In this document: positions 8,905 through 16,837 of the stretch, one piece after another | How the letters are laid out: each line of letters begins with the position of its first letter | How positions within the stretch are numbered: position 1 is the first letter of the stretch | Origin: a virus | Length of the DNA stretch: 58,223 nt | IMG/VR virus record: IMGVR_UViG_3300033179_000003 | Coordinates: 1 to 58,223 of that record | Reading direction: 5' to 3' (one strand) | Notes under the pieces: model-generated | Seen by the model: the letters and a program-made list of their open reading frames with translations, nothing else | The model's database searches: none | Told to the model about the DNA's origin: nothing | Program-made: the position numbers and the translations under genes

Positions 8905-9123
8905 TTAACGCCAACCTTTGCGGCGGCGCGTGCTCCGATCGGTATCAATCATTACGTTGGGCTTTGGCCCAAGACCAGCTTGCCAAAGCTCCAACTCCGT
9001 TTCAATCGATGACATGCGTTCGTAGGTCGCGCGCTTGGCTGGCGACAGCGCCTTGATGACTGTGGCCTTCATCGGGTGGTCGCTCGGAATTCCAAGATAG
9101 GCGGCAAGCTGTTCGTCCGTCAT
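8905..9123 (-). CDS. Small hypothetical protein, GC-rich
   Basis: This encodes 72 residues. The start at 9123 is chosen because AAAGGA lies seven bases upstream; an in-frame ATG at 9153 lacks such a site. The protein begins MTDEQLAAYLG, has a helical centre (ALSPAKRATYERM) and a basic end (RSTRRRKGW). Codons are rich in G and C, unlike the neighbours, so it was probably acquired. Residues 1-30 could be a short helix-turn-helix. The family is unknown. Confidence 0.6.
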   Translation of the reverse strand: MTDEQLAAYLGIPSDHPMKATVIKALSPAKRATYERMSSIETELELWQAGLGPKPNVMIDTDRSTRRRKGWR

Positions 9124-9158
9124 GTCGGTTCCTTTAACTGCTGAATAATGCACATTTT

Positions 9159-10142
9159 CTAAACCCTTCCAGCTATTCCGCCCCTAACACCTTCACCATA
9201 AAACATCATCATGTGATGATTACCGTGTGGCACTAGAAAGTCAACCGTCTTAATATAAGGCTCAATCATCTTTAGTTGCTTAATTGAAAACGCTGGTCCT
9301 TTTGGTAATCCATAAACCTCATAACTCGCCCCTAAGCCTTCATCTGGATGTGATCGCATAACACCATTATCGAAATATACAAATCCATCATCACTAAATG
9401 GTTCTAGCGCTTTAATCGCTGTATAGAAGTCTGTGGGTAAAGGCCAAGCGTTAATCTTCTTATCTAATATCCTATCAATGTTAGGCCATTGCTCAATATA
9501 AAATTGTGACTTAATCCAACTTTCATCTTCATAGTGAAACGTGCAACTACTTTTGCTATAGCCAAATCCAATCATTTTCTTAGTTGTTTTAATTACAGGC
9601 TCTATGACCGCTTTAGGGAGCACTAAATTTGGAGGTAAATCTATACCGTGGAAGTACTGAAGGATCACCTTTCGGTCGGTCGTGCTCACACAGCCATTGT
9701 GAACTAATACGGAGGCCGTCAGTAAGTTATTCTCGTCATAAGGTAGGATGCTAGCGGCTTTAAGGGAAGCCTTCAGGCGATCATCTAATGAGGCTACAGA
9801 GGGATCGGGATTTATCCGGGTAATATTCTCTGAGGGAACGCAGGGGACCAAGGCGCGGAACTTGTCAGACTTAATCGAGAGCTTTTGCTCAAGTTGAGTT
9901 ATCGATAGATTTTGCCCACACTTAGACAATGCCTCTTTTAAAAGGATAGCATTAGGACATGCAAAGAAATCCTCTTTAATCTTTTCACCAATGCCTATTA
10001 CTTGATTGTGAGCTATGGCCCAATGGTCTTGTAGTAAAATATGGGTATCCCAAACATGTCCTTCGCTTTTGAGAATAGTACATAGTTGCTTGACTGTTGC
10101 AAGCAACTCTGAATTGGAGGGTTGAGGTTTAGGACGTTTCAT
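9159..10142 (-). CDS. Sliding-clamp-like DNA polymerase processivity factor
   Basis: This encodes 327 residues, starting at MKRPKPQPSN with an ATGA overlap with the upstream gene. The sequence resembles phage proteins annotated as DNA polymerase III beta-like clamps: an N-terminal TVKQLCTILK helix, a LSIKSDKFRALVPC strand pair near residue 90, a DRLKASLKAASIL helix and an SIKQLKMIEPYIK helix near the end. Repeated helix-strand units fit a clamp. Its place two genes from the polymerase supports this. The assignment is from recalled similarity. Confidence 0.65.
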   Translation of the reverse strand: MKRPKPQPSNSELLATVKQLCTILKSEGHVWDTHILLQDHWAIAHNQVIGIGEKIKEDFFACPNAILLKEALSKCGQNLSITQLEQKLSIKSDKFRALVPCVPSENITRINPDPSVASLDDRLKASLKAASILPYDENNLLTASVLVHNGCVSTTDRKVILQYFHGIDLPPNLVLPKAVIEPVIKTTKKMIGFGYSKSSCTFHYEDESWIKSQFYIEQWPNIDRILDKKINAWPLPTDFYTAIKALEPFSDDGFVYFDNGVMRSHPDEGLGASYEVYGLPKGPAFSIKQLKMIEPYIKTVDFLVPHGNHHMMMFYGEGVRGGIAGRV

Positions 10143-10504
10143 AGATACTTTAATACATCTTCGATTGATGAAACTGTTACAACACCGGGCAAATGATGAA
10201 ACACAGCTTCCCATCCACCTACATTTATTAAACGCTTATTTTTAGCATAAGCATATCCAAATTCAATATGCCTACCGCCTCCCGTAAACAAATCTCCTCT
10301 ACTGTGTGTTCTAGAAATCATTACATCGCAAGCATCAATATCATTCAAATCTTTTAAAGCTTCTGATTGATGTTGTTCAACAGAAATAGTTTCATTAGCT
10401 AGTAACCATCGTGACGTTATAAAATGACTATGGTGCCTTAAGAATTGCGCCCATTGTATCATTAAAGGTTGCTCGTTAAACTTTGCAGCTAGATAGATAT
10501 TCAT
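10139..10504 (-). CDS. Nucleoside 2-deoxyribosyltransferase-like protein
   Basis: This encodes 121 residues with the family outline: MNIYLAAKF at the N-terminus, DLNDIDACDVMISRT near residue 50, then GGGRHIEFGYAYAKNKRLINVG with the conserved Glu at about residue 80. These enzymes cleave or exchange nucleobases on deoxynucleosides or nucleotides, and phages use them to shape nucleotide pools. It lies between MazG-like and clamp genes with four-base overlaps on both sides. Confidence 0.75.
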   Translation of the reverse strand: MNIYLAAKFNEQPLMIQWAQFLRHHSHFITSRWLLANETISVEQHQSEALKDLNDIDACDVMISRTHSRGDLFTGGGRHIEFGYAYAKNKRLINVGGWEAVFHHLPGVVTVSSIEDVLKYL

Positions 10505-10917
10505 ATTTTCACACTCAAGTTTTGTTTTTCTGATGTAGCGTTAAAAGTATTTCGTAATGCTTGAGTTAAATCTATATCGTATTCCATAGCTAGTAAGTCT
10601 ACACAAATCAAAATATCTGATAATTCGCCAGCTAGTTGATTTATTGTTGCGCGTGAACCTTTAATGCCTAACCTTTCTCGTTCAAGCTTTTTGACAACGT
10701 TTAACGCTTCTCCTGTTTCACCTCCTAGCTCAGTTGCTCTAAAGAGTGGAGTTAACTTTTTATTAGGGTTCCATTCTTTATCACGTTCAATATTAGCTAG
10801 TCTCAAAGAATATAGAGATAAATTAATTGGAGCTTTTTCGCAAATATGTCGTGTTCCAGCCCATCGCTCTTTACCACAATCAGGACAAGCACCTAAACAA
10901 TCCATATAGTCAGTCAT
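10501..10917 (-). CDS. MazG-like nucleotide pyrophosphohydrolase with zinc ribbon
   Basis: This encodes 138 residues after a strong site (AGGAGAAATAAA). A short Cys motif (CPDCGKE...HIC) precedes a MazG-like all-alpha domain: ELGGETGEALNVVKKLERE near residues 63-81 and ELSDILICVDLLA near 97-109. These supply the metal-binding acidic residues. The family hydrolyses NTPs or dNTPs, and in phages it may influence nucleotide pools or ppGpp signalling. Confidence 0.8.
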   Translation of the reverse strand: MTDYMDCLGACPDCGKERWAGTRHICEKAPINLSLYSLRLANIERDKEWNPNKKLTPLFRATELGGETGEALNVVKKLERERLGIKGSRATINQLAGELSDILICVDLLAMEYDIDLTQALRNTFNATSEKQNLSVKI

Positions 10918-10927
10918 TTTATTTCTC

Positions 10928-11068
10928 CTAAAAATAAAATCCTGTTAACAATCCAACAATAACTCCACCAAAAATCCAAAATTCAATAGATATGGAAAGC
11001 ATAATGCTTATTGGCTTGGTATGACCAAAAGACCTATATTCACTATAACTAAATTTACGTTGGTTCAT
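10928..11068 (-). CDS. Single-helix membrane peptide
   Basis: This encodes 46 residues: a polar basic start (MNQRKFSYSEY) and one hydrophobic segment (EFWIFGGVIVGLLTGFYF) reaching the C-terminus. It fills the gap between two leftward genes. It may be a small inner-membrane protein; there is no family match. Confidence 0.45.
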   Translation of the reverse strand: MNQRKFSYSEYRSFGHTKPISIMLSISIEFWIFGGVIVGLLTGFYF

Positions 11069-11078
11069 TTTATTTTTT

Positions 11079-11318
11079 CTAAAATGGAATATCACTATCC
11101 TCATGAGCCTCGCACCCTACTACAATAACTTTTGCCGGGGGACGTTCATTAAATTTTTCACAGATTTCGTTACCGTCTATCCAATGCTTGCAATTAATGC
11201 AAGTTCTAAACATTCCTAATTCCATCATTTCTTGGACAAATAAACGAGATAATTGATTAAGTGCAGTTTCCCTAGCTTTTAGATGCATTATTTTTTCTGC
11301 TGGTGTTTTTTCTTTCAT
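11079..11318 (-). CDS. Small Cys-rich hypothetical protein
   Basis: This encodes 79 residues; the start at 11318 overlaps the endolysin stop (ATGA). A helical N-terminus (KIMHLKARETALNQLSRLF) is followed by CINCKHW...CEKF...GCEAH, which looks like a zinc-binding knuckle. Similar small proteins occur in many phage early operons. Its function is unknown. Confidence 0.6.
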   Translation of the reverse strand: MKEKTPAEKIMHLKARETALNQLSRLFVQEMMELGMFRTCINCKHWIDGNEICEKFNERPPAKVIVVGCEAHEDSDIPF

Positions 11319-11770
11319 CTGCTTACTGCCTCGTAATGCATCCAATCTTTTCTTCCCTTATAATCACCGCCCCATAACCAACCTTCGCGTTTAAATGCAT
11401 CAATGACTATTGTGGGCATTTTACCAACCTTAGCGCCTAAGGGATTATTTTCAGGATCAATGTCAATTGCACAAGCGAAACTATGATTACTGATATTAGT
11501 TGAACCTCGAATAGATCGCTCATTATAGCAGCCACCGAAGTTACTCAATCCTGTAGCGTCAACTTTCTTCTGATCATGTCCACACTGATCAAGTACATCA
11601 GTGAACACCTTTAGCAAAGACGTTGCTACCATCTTATTAACAGTAATCCCCTTAATAGGATGCTTATCATAATACATCTGAAACGGTGGAGTAATCTGAA
11701 CTAGATTAGTTCCGGGTTTACCAAAGAACTTGATTTTAGATGCTGTGTCATCATGTGGCCATTGGGTCAT
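11315..11770 (-). CDS. Endolysin, M15-family peptidase
   Basis: This encodes 151 residues with M15/VanY-type motifs: SNHSFACAIDIDP near residues 92-104 (His and Asp zinc ligands) and WGGDYKGRKDWMHYE near 133-147 (catalytic Asp/Glu and third His). Such enzymes cut peptide bonds in the peptidoglycan stem. It is the best lysis enzyme in the genome, yet it is placed in the replication operon rather than with the late membrane proteins. A one-helix membrane gene lies directly upstream. Confidence 0.82.
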   Translation of the reverse strand: MTQWPHDDTASKIKFFGKPGTNLVQITPPFQMYYDKHPIKGITVNKMVATSLLKVFTDVLDQCGHDQKKVDATGLSNFGGCYNERSIRGSTNISNHSFACAIDIDPENNPLGAKVGKMPTIVIDAFKREGWLWGGDYKGRKDWMHYEAVSR

Positions 11771-11774
11771 GTTT

Positions 11775-11927
11775 TTAAATCCTTTGCATTGTTAAATAGA
11801 ATATAGCAAATATAGCAACTAGAATTGAGACAACTATAAAGTTTGCAAGTCGATTTGCTTTAGCGTCTTCACGTTTAAATCTTTCAAATTCTTCTTTATC
11901 GGTTTTTGAGGTATAGAGTGGTCCCAT
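11775..11927 (-). CDS. Single-pass membrane peptide next to endolysin
   Basis: This encodes 50 residues: a charged N-terminal half (TDKEEFERFKREDAKANR) and a C-terminal membrane helix (FIVVSILVAIFAIFYL). It lies immediately upstream of the M15 endolysin, so a holin, pinholin or spanin-like role is possible. Nothing else supports the function. Confidence 0.5.
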   Translation of the reverse strand: MGPLYTSKTDKEEFERFKREDAKANRLANFIVVSILVAIFAIFYLTMQRI

Positions 11928-11933
11928 GTTTAA

Positions 11934-13541
11934 TCACCATTCTGAGGAAAGAACTTCGGGATAATTTTTACCATTTACTATTCTGTTTACGTGCACTCTA
12001 ATTTTTCTAGGTGCTCTTAATTGGCTAATATGATTAACGCATTCTTCTGTTGTAGCTGGTGGTTCTACTTTTGATCTTTGTCGCCACCAATCGACAAATG
12101 GTTTCCTAAATCCTTTATTCTCTGGAAATATAAACTCCTTAAACATATTCATGCCACTAAAATAATTCGCTTGTATATATGGAGCTTTAGATTTTCCAGT
12201 TTTATCAGTCTTTTGTTTCTTACTATACGTTACATAATTAACATCAAACGTTTCAATAATTGGTGCTTCAGTTTGTCTTAAGACTTCCTCAGTACCAGCA
12301 CGTTCAACAATCTTAACTTTAAACTCAAATGGCTTTCCGCAACCATCACATTTGATAGCTTTAATATGATTGTAAACACCACAAGCTTCGCAAATTTTAA
12401 TTGGCAGTTGGCCAACTTTATCACCTTTTTTGCGAGGAATGCAGGGATCGTTAATCGGGCCAAGATTAGGTACATTACCAGCATGATCTAATACTAAGCA
12501 ACTGTCTTTTTTATATTCTATTCTTCCACCACGTCCTAATTTTTGAACATGAAGAGGAATACTCAAGGTTGGACGCAAATCTTCAATTAGATCGATACCC
12601 GGATGATCAAAACCAGTTGTAAGTTTACCATAATTTACTATAGAGCGCAATTCATAATTCTTAAAAGCTTTAATGGCCTTGTCATTATAATTAGCATCTT
12701 TTTTTGAGTGAACAGCCGCGCAATCAATTCCAAGTTTAGTTAGCATTTCTGCTATGTGTTCGGCATGCTGAATACCGCTTGCAAATATCAACCAAGACCT
12801 TCGGCTTTGACCATAGTAACAAGTTTCTTGCAAAGCTTTCCATGTGATTTCAGCTTTATCAACTTCATGCTGAAGTTGACTTTGAATAAATTCACCTTTC
12901 TGCATTCCCACATTTGAAACGTCTAGTCTAACACTTAAGCGACTTGGCGCAACATGTTTGCAAATATAGCCATCTTGGATTAGCTTATTATAATTGTCTA
13001 AACTTGTTAAATCGTGAACAATATCTGTAAATAGTCCACCATCTGTTATATATCCCTGCCCCATTCTGTAAGGAGTTGCAGATAAACCAATGACTTTTAA
13101 ATTTGGATTAATAGCACGAAGTTTAGCAATAAACGTTAGATACATCGAAGCTTCGTCTTGACTTACTAAGTGAGCTTCATCGATAAATAATAAATCTCTC
13201 CATCCAAAATAATCAGGATGGCGATGCATGCTTTGTATACCGCCAAAGATAATTGGATTAAAAATTTCTTTTCGTTTAAGTCCTGCTGAGTATATGCCCA
13301 CAGGTGCTTCTGGCCATATCTCAATCATTTTGCTATAGTCTTGAGCGATTAATTCCTTAACGTGAGTTACAACTAAAAACTTTTCATTAGGAAATGAATG
13401 CAAGGTGCGTCTTATAAATTCAGCAGGCACTAAGCTCTTACCTGTGCCACATGGAGCAGCGATTACTGGATTTCCTTTGTGGTGCATAAAATAAGACCAT
13501 AACGCTTGCAGTTGGTCCTCTTGATATTCACGGAGTTGCAT
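11934..13541 (-). CDS. SF2 DNA helicase
   Basis: This encodes 535 residues, starting at MQLREYQ, which overlaps the end of the upstream gene. Motifs in order: Q-like REYQ, Walker A APCGTGKS (29-36), DEAH box (121-124), SAT (154-156), motif VI QKLGRGGR in the second RecA domain. A C-terminal zinc ribbon (CEACG...CDGCG) follows. It resembles RecG/UvsW/RadD-type phage helicases that unwind or remodel DNA forks. It is part of the leftward replication operon. Confidence 0.88.
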   Translation of the reverse strand: MQLREYQEDQLQALWSYFMHHKGNPVIAAPCGTGKSLVPAEFIRRTLHSFPNEKFLVVTHVKELIAQDYSKMIEIWPEAPVGIYSAGLKRKEIFNPIIFGGIQSMHRHPDYFGWRDLLFIDEAHLVSQDEASMYLTFIAKLRAINPNLKVIGLSATPYRMGQGYITDGGLFTDIVHDLTSLDNYNKLIQDGYICKHVAPSRLSVRLDVSNVGMQKGEFIQSQLQHEVDKAEITWKALQETCYYGQSRRSWLIFASGIQHAEHIAEMLTKLGIDCAAVHSKKDANYNDKAIKAFKNYELRSIVNYGKLTTGFDHPGIDLIEDLRPTLSIPLHVQKLGRGGRIEYKKDSCLVLDHAGNVPNLGPINDPCIPRKKGDKVGQLPIKICEACGVYNHIKAIKCDGCGKPFEFKVKIVERAGTEEVLRQTEAPIIETFDVNYVTYSKKQKTDKTGKSKAPYIQANYFSGMNMFKEFIFPENKGFRKPFVDWWRQRSKVEPPATTEECVNHISQLRAPRKIRVHVNRIVNGKNYPEVLSSEW

Positions 13542-13698
13542 TAAACATCTTTTTCCATTGTTCGCTGCGTTTAGCTTGCATATCAAGCCATTCAGTCTTT
13601 GTTACCATTCTATCTGTGAAAACATCGTATATATTAGCTTCTTCCTTTTCACGCTTCGATTGATCCATGTGTCTATTAAGCTCGCCGTCGGTTCTCAT
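13528..13698 (-). CDS. Small hypothetical protein
   Basis: This encodes 56 residues. It overlaps the preceding gene by ATGA and the helicase start by 14 bases. It is highly charged and helical (MDQSKREKEEANIYD, EWLDMQAKRSEQWKKM). Tight packing on both sides supports it as real. The function is unknown. Confidence 0.5.
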   Translation of the reverse strand: MRTDGELNRHMDQSKREKEEANIYDVFTDRMVTKTEWLDMQAKRSEQWKKMFNATP

Positions 13699-13943
13699 GG
13701 CTTAAAATCTTCAATATTACTTATATTAAAATAGTTTAACACTTTTTGACCAGCAGCACACGACTTAAGCACAAACTCTGCAATATCTTTTCTACCATGT
13801 GGTACACCAACGCTTATTAACCCTTCGCCTGTTTCATCATCGTTTAACAAATACATATCAACTTTCCCAGCAGAAGGATTATCAATAGTTTTCCAAAACG
13901 TCATAACCATTTTCATTGTTTTGATATCTGGAATTTTTCTCAT
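13695..13943 (-). CDS. Small hypothetical protein
   Basis: This encodes 82 residues. The start at 13943 overlaps the nuclease stop (ATGA); an in-frame ATG at 13955 is possible. A beta-rich middle (KVDMYLLNDDETGEGLISVGVP) precedes a helix (DIAEFVLKSCAAGQKVLNYF). I do not recognise it; its neighbours suggest a replication or repair accessory role. Confidence 0.6.
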   Translation of the reverse strand: MRKIPDIKTMKMVMTFWKTIDNPSAGKVDMYLLNDDETGEGLISVGVPHGRKDIAEFVLKSCAAGQKVLNYFNISNIEDFKP

Positions 13944-14776
13944 ATCGGACACCATCCATCACACCCTTTCGAGATAACGCTTTTAGGAATGTTCTCGCCA
14001 TACCTTGAGCAAAACCATTCGCCATTCTCTACCGGACTCGACATGCGACAAGATCGGCAATTCTTAGCCAACTCTGCTCCATAATGACATACTTGCTTGA
14101 ATGCACAGTACTGGCACTCGAAGTAATCAGGGTTTTCGCTAATCTTAGTTGGAGGCTGCTTGGCTATAATGATTTCTTCAGCTTTACGTTCTAGCTCTGC
14201 TCCGCGTTGCCAATCAAGCTTGATAACTGTTACTTGGATATCATCATCATTTTTATTTTCTGGAAAATAAATTCCATATTGAAGTTGCATCTTGTATCCA
14301 TAGCCATTCATTTGGTCATAGTGTTGAGACTTGGATTTAATTAGACCTTTATCGAGATAGTGAATAAACGATTTAACGTTATGTGTTTTCATCTCTAACA
14401 GGAATGGATTTTCAAACCAAGGTGTAATCACAACACCATCACAAGATCCACCATAATGGCCCATAACGCCAGAGACGCGAAACTGTTTACCGTTAGTGTC
14501 TAGCTGATAAACCTTACATCCCATTCCTTCTAGGTAATTAATAAAGCGTTTTTCTTCTCTATGTCCTCGCTTGAACAGCCGTTGCATTCTACCTGAATGC
14601 TTTTCAAAAGCTACCCAATGAAATTTATAATAAATCTGCCTTGAGCAAGGCTTACCAATCTCTGAAATACCCAAGTGGGTGCGAGGTTCTTCGTCGATTG
14701 CTGTTAGGGTTTCAAGACCTTCTTCAATCTTTTCTTTAACTAGGAGGAGGTCATCGGTGGTTAAGTCTGTGGGCAT
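13940..14776 (-). CDS. PD-(D/E)XK nuclease, Cas4/RecB-like
   Basis: This encodes 278 residues. A Cys lies in LGISEIGKPCSRQ (Cys44), a helix has GHREEKRF, and the catalytic core is D113 (GSCDGVV) followed by E128-M-K130 (FLLEMKT). C-terminal Cys pairs (CQYC, CHYG, CRSC) could hold an iron-sulphur cluster, as in Cas4 and AddB-type exonucleases. It probably resects DNA ends, working with the Sak4-like ATPase and the DUF669-like protein encoded upstream. Confidence 0.82.
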   Translation of the reverse strand: MPTDLTTDDLLLVKEKIEEGLETLTAIDEEPRTHLGISEIGKPCSRQIYYKFHWVAFEKHSGRMQRLFKRGHREEKRFINYLEGMGCKVYQLDTNGKQFRVSGVMGHYGGSCDGVVITPWFENPFLLEMKTHNVKSFIHYLDKGLIKSKSQHYDQMNGYGYKMQLQYGIYFPENKNDDDIQVTVIKLDWQRGAELERKAEEIIIAKQPPTKISENPDYFECQYCAFKQVCHYGAELAKNCRSCRMSSPVENGEWFCSRYGENIPKSVISKGCDGWCPI

Positions 14777-14946
14777 TAGATTTCCTTAACCTCATAACTA
14801 ATCCTTTTAGTTATAACCCATTCAATAGAATATTTGTGACTTTCTAGTGCTTCTAAAATAGAATTAAAACTTGTAGGTTGCCATCCTTCACAACCATTAT
14901 TTACCCACACTATAAATGGCCCTTTAGCGTCTTCCATTGTGGACAT
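14776..14946 (-). CDS. Small hypothetical protein
   Basis: This encodes 56 residues. Both ends share TAATG overlaps with the flanking genes, a strong sign of translational coupling. The sequence is mixed alpha/beta (GPFIVWVNNG, SILEALESHKY, IEWVITKRISYEV). The family is unknown. Confidence 0.55.
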   Translation of the reverse strand: MSTMEDAKGPFIVWVNNGCEGWQPTSFNSILEALESHKYSIEWVITKRISYEVKEI

Positions 14947-15119
14947 TATAATTGCTCCAATAACATTTCAGCAAGCTTGCGAGCTAATGTATAAATATCT
15001 TCATTTTCTAAATTATTTGAAATTGAAAGAGTAGCTTCTTTAATATTTAAATGTACTAGCTGCTCAGAATTAAAATGAAGTCTGTTTTCTTCATCATAAA
15101 ATATTATTAATTTTGCCAT
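14946..15119 (-). CDS. Small hypothetical protein
   Basis: This encodes 57 residues and is coupled by TAATG to the next gene. It begins MAKLIIFYDEEN with beta character and ends in a helix (TLARKLAEMLLEQL). It is the first gene after the four-hairpin RNA block at 15143-15296, so its expression may depend on read-through of the last hairpin. Confidence 0.55.
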   Translation of the reverse strand: MAKLIIFYDEENRLHFNSEQLVHLNIKEATLSISNNLENEDIYTLARKLAEMLLEQL

Positions 15120-15142
15120 TTTAAATTCCTAAATTAAAAATG

Positions 15143-15296
15143 AAGAGTGCTGTTGGCGTATCAGCACTCTTAAGTTTGCTACGCCTTATGTTAGTCTTGA
15201 TATGGCGTAGTTATATGCGATGGCTAAGCAGTCTTACAGGTGCTTTGCTTAGCCCTCTATCTGCTATGTTAACTGAAAAGCACATCAGCTAGCAGA
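15143..15296 (-). ncRNA. Four-hairpin structured intergenic RNA
   Basis: Four perfect hairpins follow one another in 154 bases. The first has ten-base arms 15143-15152/15162-15171. The second has seven-base arms 15179-15185/15204-15210. The third has nine-base arms 15222-15230/15246-15254, and the fourth has seven-base arms 15260-15266/15290-15296. In the leftward transcript the last one is followed by a short T-rich run, so it may be a terminator. The block lies just after the DUF669-like gene. It could be an RNA-processing site, a small RNA or a strong partial terminator. Confidence 0.6.
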
Positions 15297-15297
15297 A

Positions 15298-15927
15298 TTA
15301 CTGCTTCCAAGGTGCAGACTGTTGACTAGCACCTTGCTGCCATCCCTGTTGAACACTAGGCTGCGCTTGCTGTGCAGGAGGAGTGCTATTAGTATTTCCA
15401 CTCCAACTTGGATTAGGGTTAGATTGCGCAGCCTGTCCAACATTATTTTGTCCACCAGCCCACTGAGTGTTCTGTGCCGTCTGCTGTGGCTGTTGACCAG
15501 CCTTACCCGGTTCATTACCAGCAGTGTCATAGACTTTCTTAAGCTCGACATAGCCACCTTGAGGCTTTTCAGCAGTAGGCTCATGACCTTTCTGGAAACC
15601 AACGTCCATCAAGCCACGTCCACCACGCAAAGCAGCACCATCGTTCTTAAAGTCAACTTCAAAACGTCCGGTAGCGTGACAGAGAGCAGAAAGTTCCTGC
15701 TGAGCAATCTTGCGAGCGGTGTCGTTTTCATTCCAAAGATTATAGCGCTCAACAATAGAACCAGCAGGAGAAGTCAATTCAACTTCGAACAAACCTCCCT
15801 TGCCTTCCTTGGTTGGCTTAACTTCAGTGTGGGTAATTTCAAACGGAAATTTATTACCAACAGGATGGGCACCGCCTCCCTGTTGAGGTTGAACTTCACG
15901 GGCATTAAAGACAGCATCGAAAGGCAT
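15298..15927 (-). CDS. DUF669-like protein, probable ssDNA-binding partner
   Basis: This encodes 209 residues. The N-terminal 130 residues fit the DUF669 pattern: MPFDAVFNAREVQPQQGG, HTEVKPTKEGKGGLFEVEL, YNLWN, then QQELSALCHATG. The C-terminal 70 residues are low complexity, rich in Gln, Asn, Pro, Ser and Gly, ending SAPWKQ, much like the tail of an SSB. DUF669 genes sit beside phage recombinases; here a Sak4-like ATPase is close by. A role in coating single-stranded DNA is inferred. Confidence 0.72.
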   Translation of the reverse strand: MPFDAVFNAREVQPQQGGGAHPVGNKFPFEITHTEVKPTKEGKGGLFEVELTSPAGSIVERYNLWNENDTARKIAQQELSALCHATGRFEVDFKNDGAALRGGRGLMDVGFQKGHEPTAEKPQGGYVELKKVYDTAGNEPGKAGQQPQQTAQNTQWAGGQNNVGQAAQSNPNPSWSGNTNSTPPAQQAQPSVQQGWQQGASQQSAPWKQ

Positions 15928-15973
15928 ATTTAAAAGTCCTTAGTTTGAGTTGAGATTAAGTTGAGATTAAAGT

Positions 15974-16189
15974 TTAAATTCGCGGAGTGCCATCAGGCAA
16001 GCGAGTTATGGCGACATTAGCCCACATAGCATTAGAACGATGATTGCGGATAATGAAAGTTTTATCCGGCCCATCAGGTAAGAGCTTTTCGAGAACTTCA
16101 AAATAAATTTTTGCAGCCTCTCGAATTGCAGCCATAGTTGTTAGTTGTTCGTCAGTTGGCTTTAGATATTCAAATGTTGATGAATGCAT
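15974..16189 (-). CDS. Acb2/Tad1-hairpin-like cyclic-nucleotide sponge candidate
   Basis: This encodes 71 residues. The layout of EYLKPTDEQ, then IREAAKIYFEVLEKLLP, then NAMWANVAITR matches small phage proteins of the Acb2/Tad1 hairpin group as I recall them. Acb2 forms hexamers that bind CBASS signal cyclic nucleotides and so block anti-phage immunity. If correct, this is an early-expressed anti-defence gene. The match is from memory of the pattern and needs a profile search. The 5' end overlaps the upstream gene by TGATG. Confidence 0.55.
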   Translation of the reverse strand: MHSSTFEYLKPTDEQLTTMAAIREAAKIYFEVLEKLLPDGPDKTFIIRNHRSNAMWANVAITRLPDGTPRI

Positions 16190-16332
16190 CAGCTTAACAC
16201 CTTTTCTAGCTTTGCTACCTTAGCACGAAGCTCCTTAAGTTCGTTATACATTTCTCTGAGCGTCTTAGGTTTATATGGGCCAACCTTAACACCAAGCTTT
16301 CGACCGGGTTTCTTCTTAGCTACTCTAGACAT
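16189..16332 (-). CDS. Small basic coiled-coil protein
   Basis: This encodes 47 residues, overlapping both neighbours (TAATG and TGATG). The N-terminal half is basic (VAKKKPGRKLGVKVGPYKPK). The C-terminal half is a heptad-like helix (LREMYNELKELRAKVAKLEKVL). It could bind nucleic acid and dimerise. Confidence 0.55.
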   Translation of the reverse strand: MSRVAKKKPGRKLGVKVGPYKPKTLREMYNELKELRAKVAKLEKVLS

Positions 16333-16613
16333 TACCATCCCTCCGGAATTTTAACTTGCTCAACAGCAGACTGTTCTTGTGCTGATGGTCCTTGTGCTGT
16401 TGTCTCCTGTGGCCTTGGGTCGCTTTCAATTTCAGGAGTTTCCTTATTTAAACGCTTTGTTAGCGTGTGAATGCGTTCGGAGGTTTCGGTAGAGTAATTA
16501 GAATAATCCATCCCAGAAGGGCCAAGGCTACCACTATAAGTTAGACCACTAGCATGGTGCCTAATCAGCGCTCGCAATTCATCTTCAGTTACGGTTAGTT
16601 TGAACGTTTTCAT
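16332..16613 (-). CDS. Hypothetical protein
   Basis: This encodes 93 residues. It begins with a beta strand and helix (MKTFKLTVTEDELRALIRHH) and ends with an acidic, Gln-rich disordered region. Its start overlaps the preceding gene. No family is recognised. Confidence 0.6.
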   Translation of the reverse strand: MKTFKLTVTEDELRALIRHHASGLTYSGSLGPSGMDYSNYSTETSERIHTLTKRLNKETPEIESDPRPQETTAQGPSAQEQSAVEQVKIPEGW

Positions 16614-16827
16614 TTGTGATTTCCTTTAAAAATCCATAAAATTTAACAGCAGCATTTACAAACTTAGTATCACTAAAAATTACATTTCCGTATTCATCAT
16701 ATGTTTGCCCACAATTACTTTCAATCGCCATTGCTAAAGCAGCATGCCTTAGAGTTTGATCGTTATCGCTCATGGCTTCCTCTTCATCGTCGTTATTATC
16801 GTCAAATTCAATTTCAATCATTGTCAT
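16585..16827 (-). CDS. Acidic hypothetical protein
   Basis: This encodes 80 residues after a ribosome site (ATAGGAAT). The N-terminus is very acidic (DDNNDDEEEAMSDND), followed by helices (LRHAALAMAIE, AVKFYGFLKEI). It overlaps the next gene by 29 bases. No function is recognised. Confidence 0.55.
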   Translation of the reverse strand: MTMIEIEFDDNNDDEEEAMSDNDQTLRHAALAMAIESNCGQTYDEYGNVIFSDTKFVNAAVKFYGFLKEITNENVQTNRN

Positions 16828-16837
16828 TTTTAAATTC

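Noticed and set aside
15322-15933. 203-codon rightward frame opposite the DUF669-like gene
   Set aside because: The product is a Ser/Leu/Arg-rich shadow; the leftward frame has family motifs and operon context.
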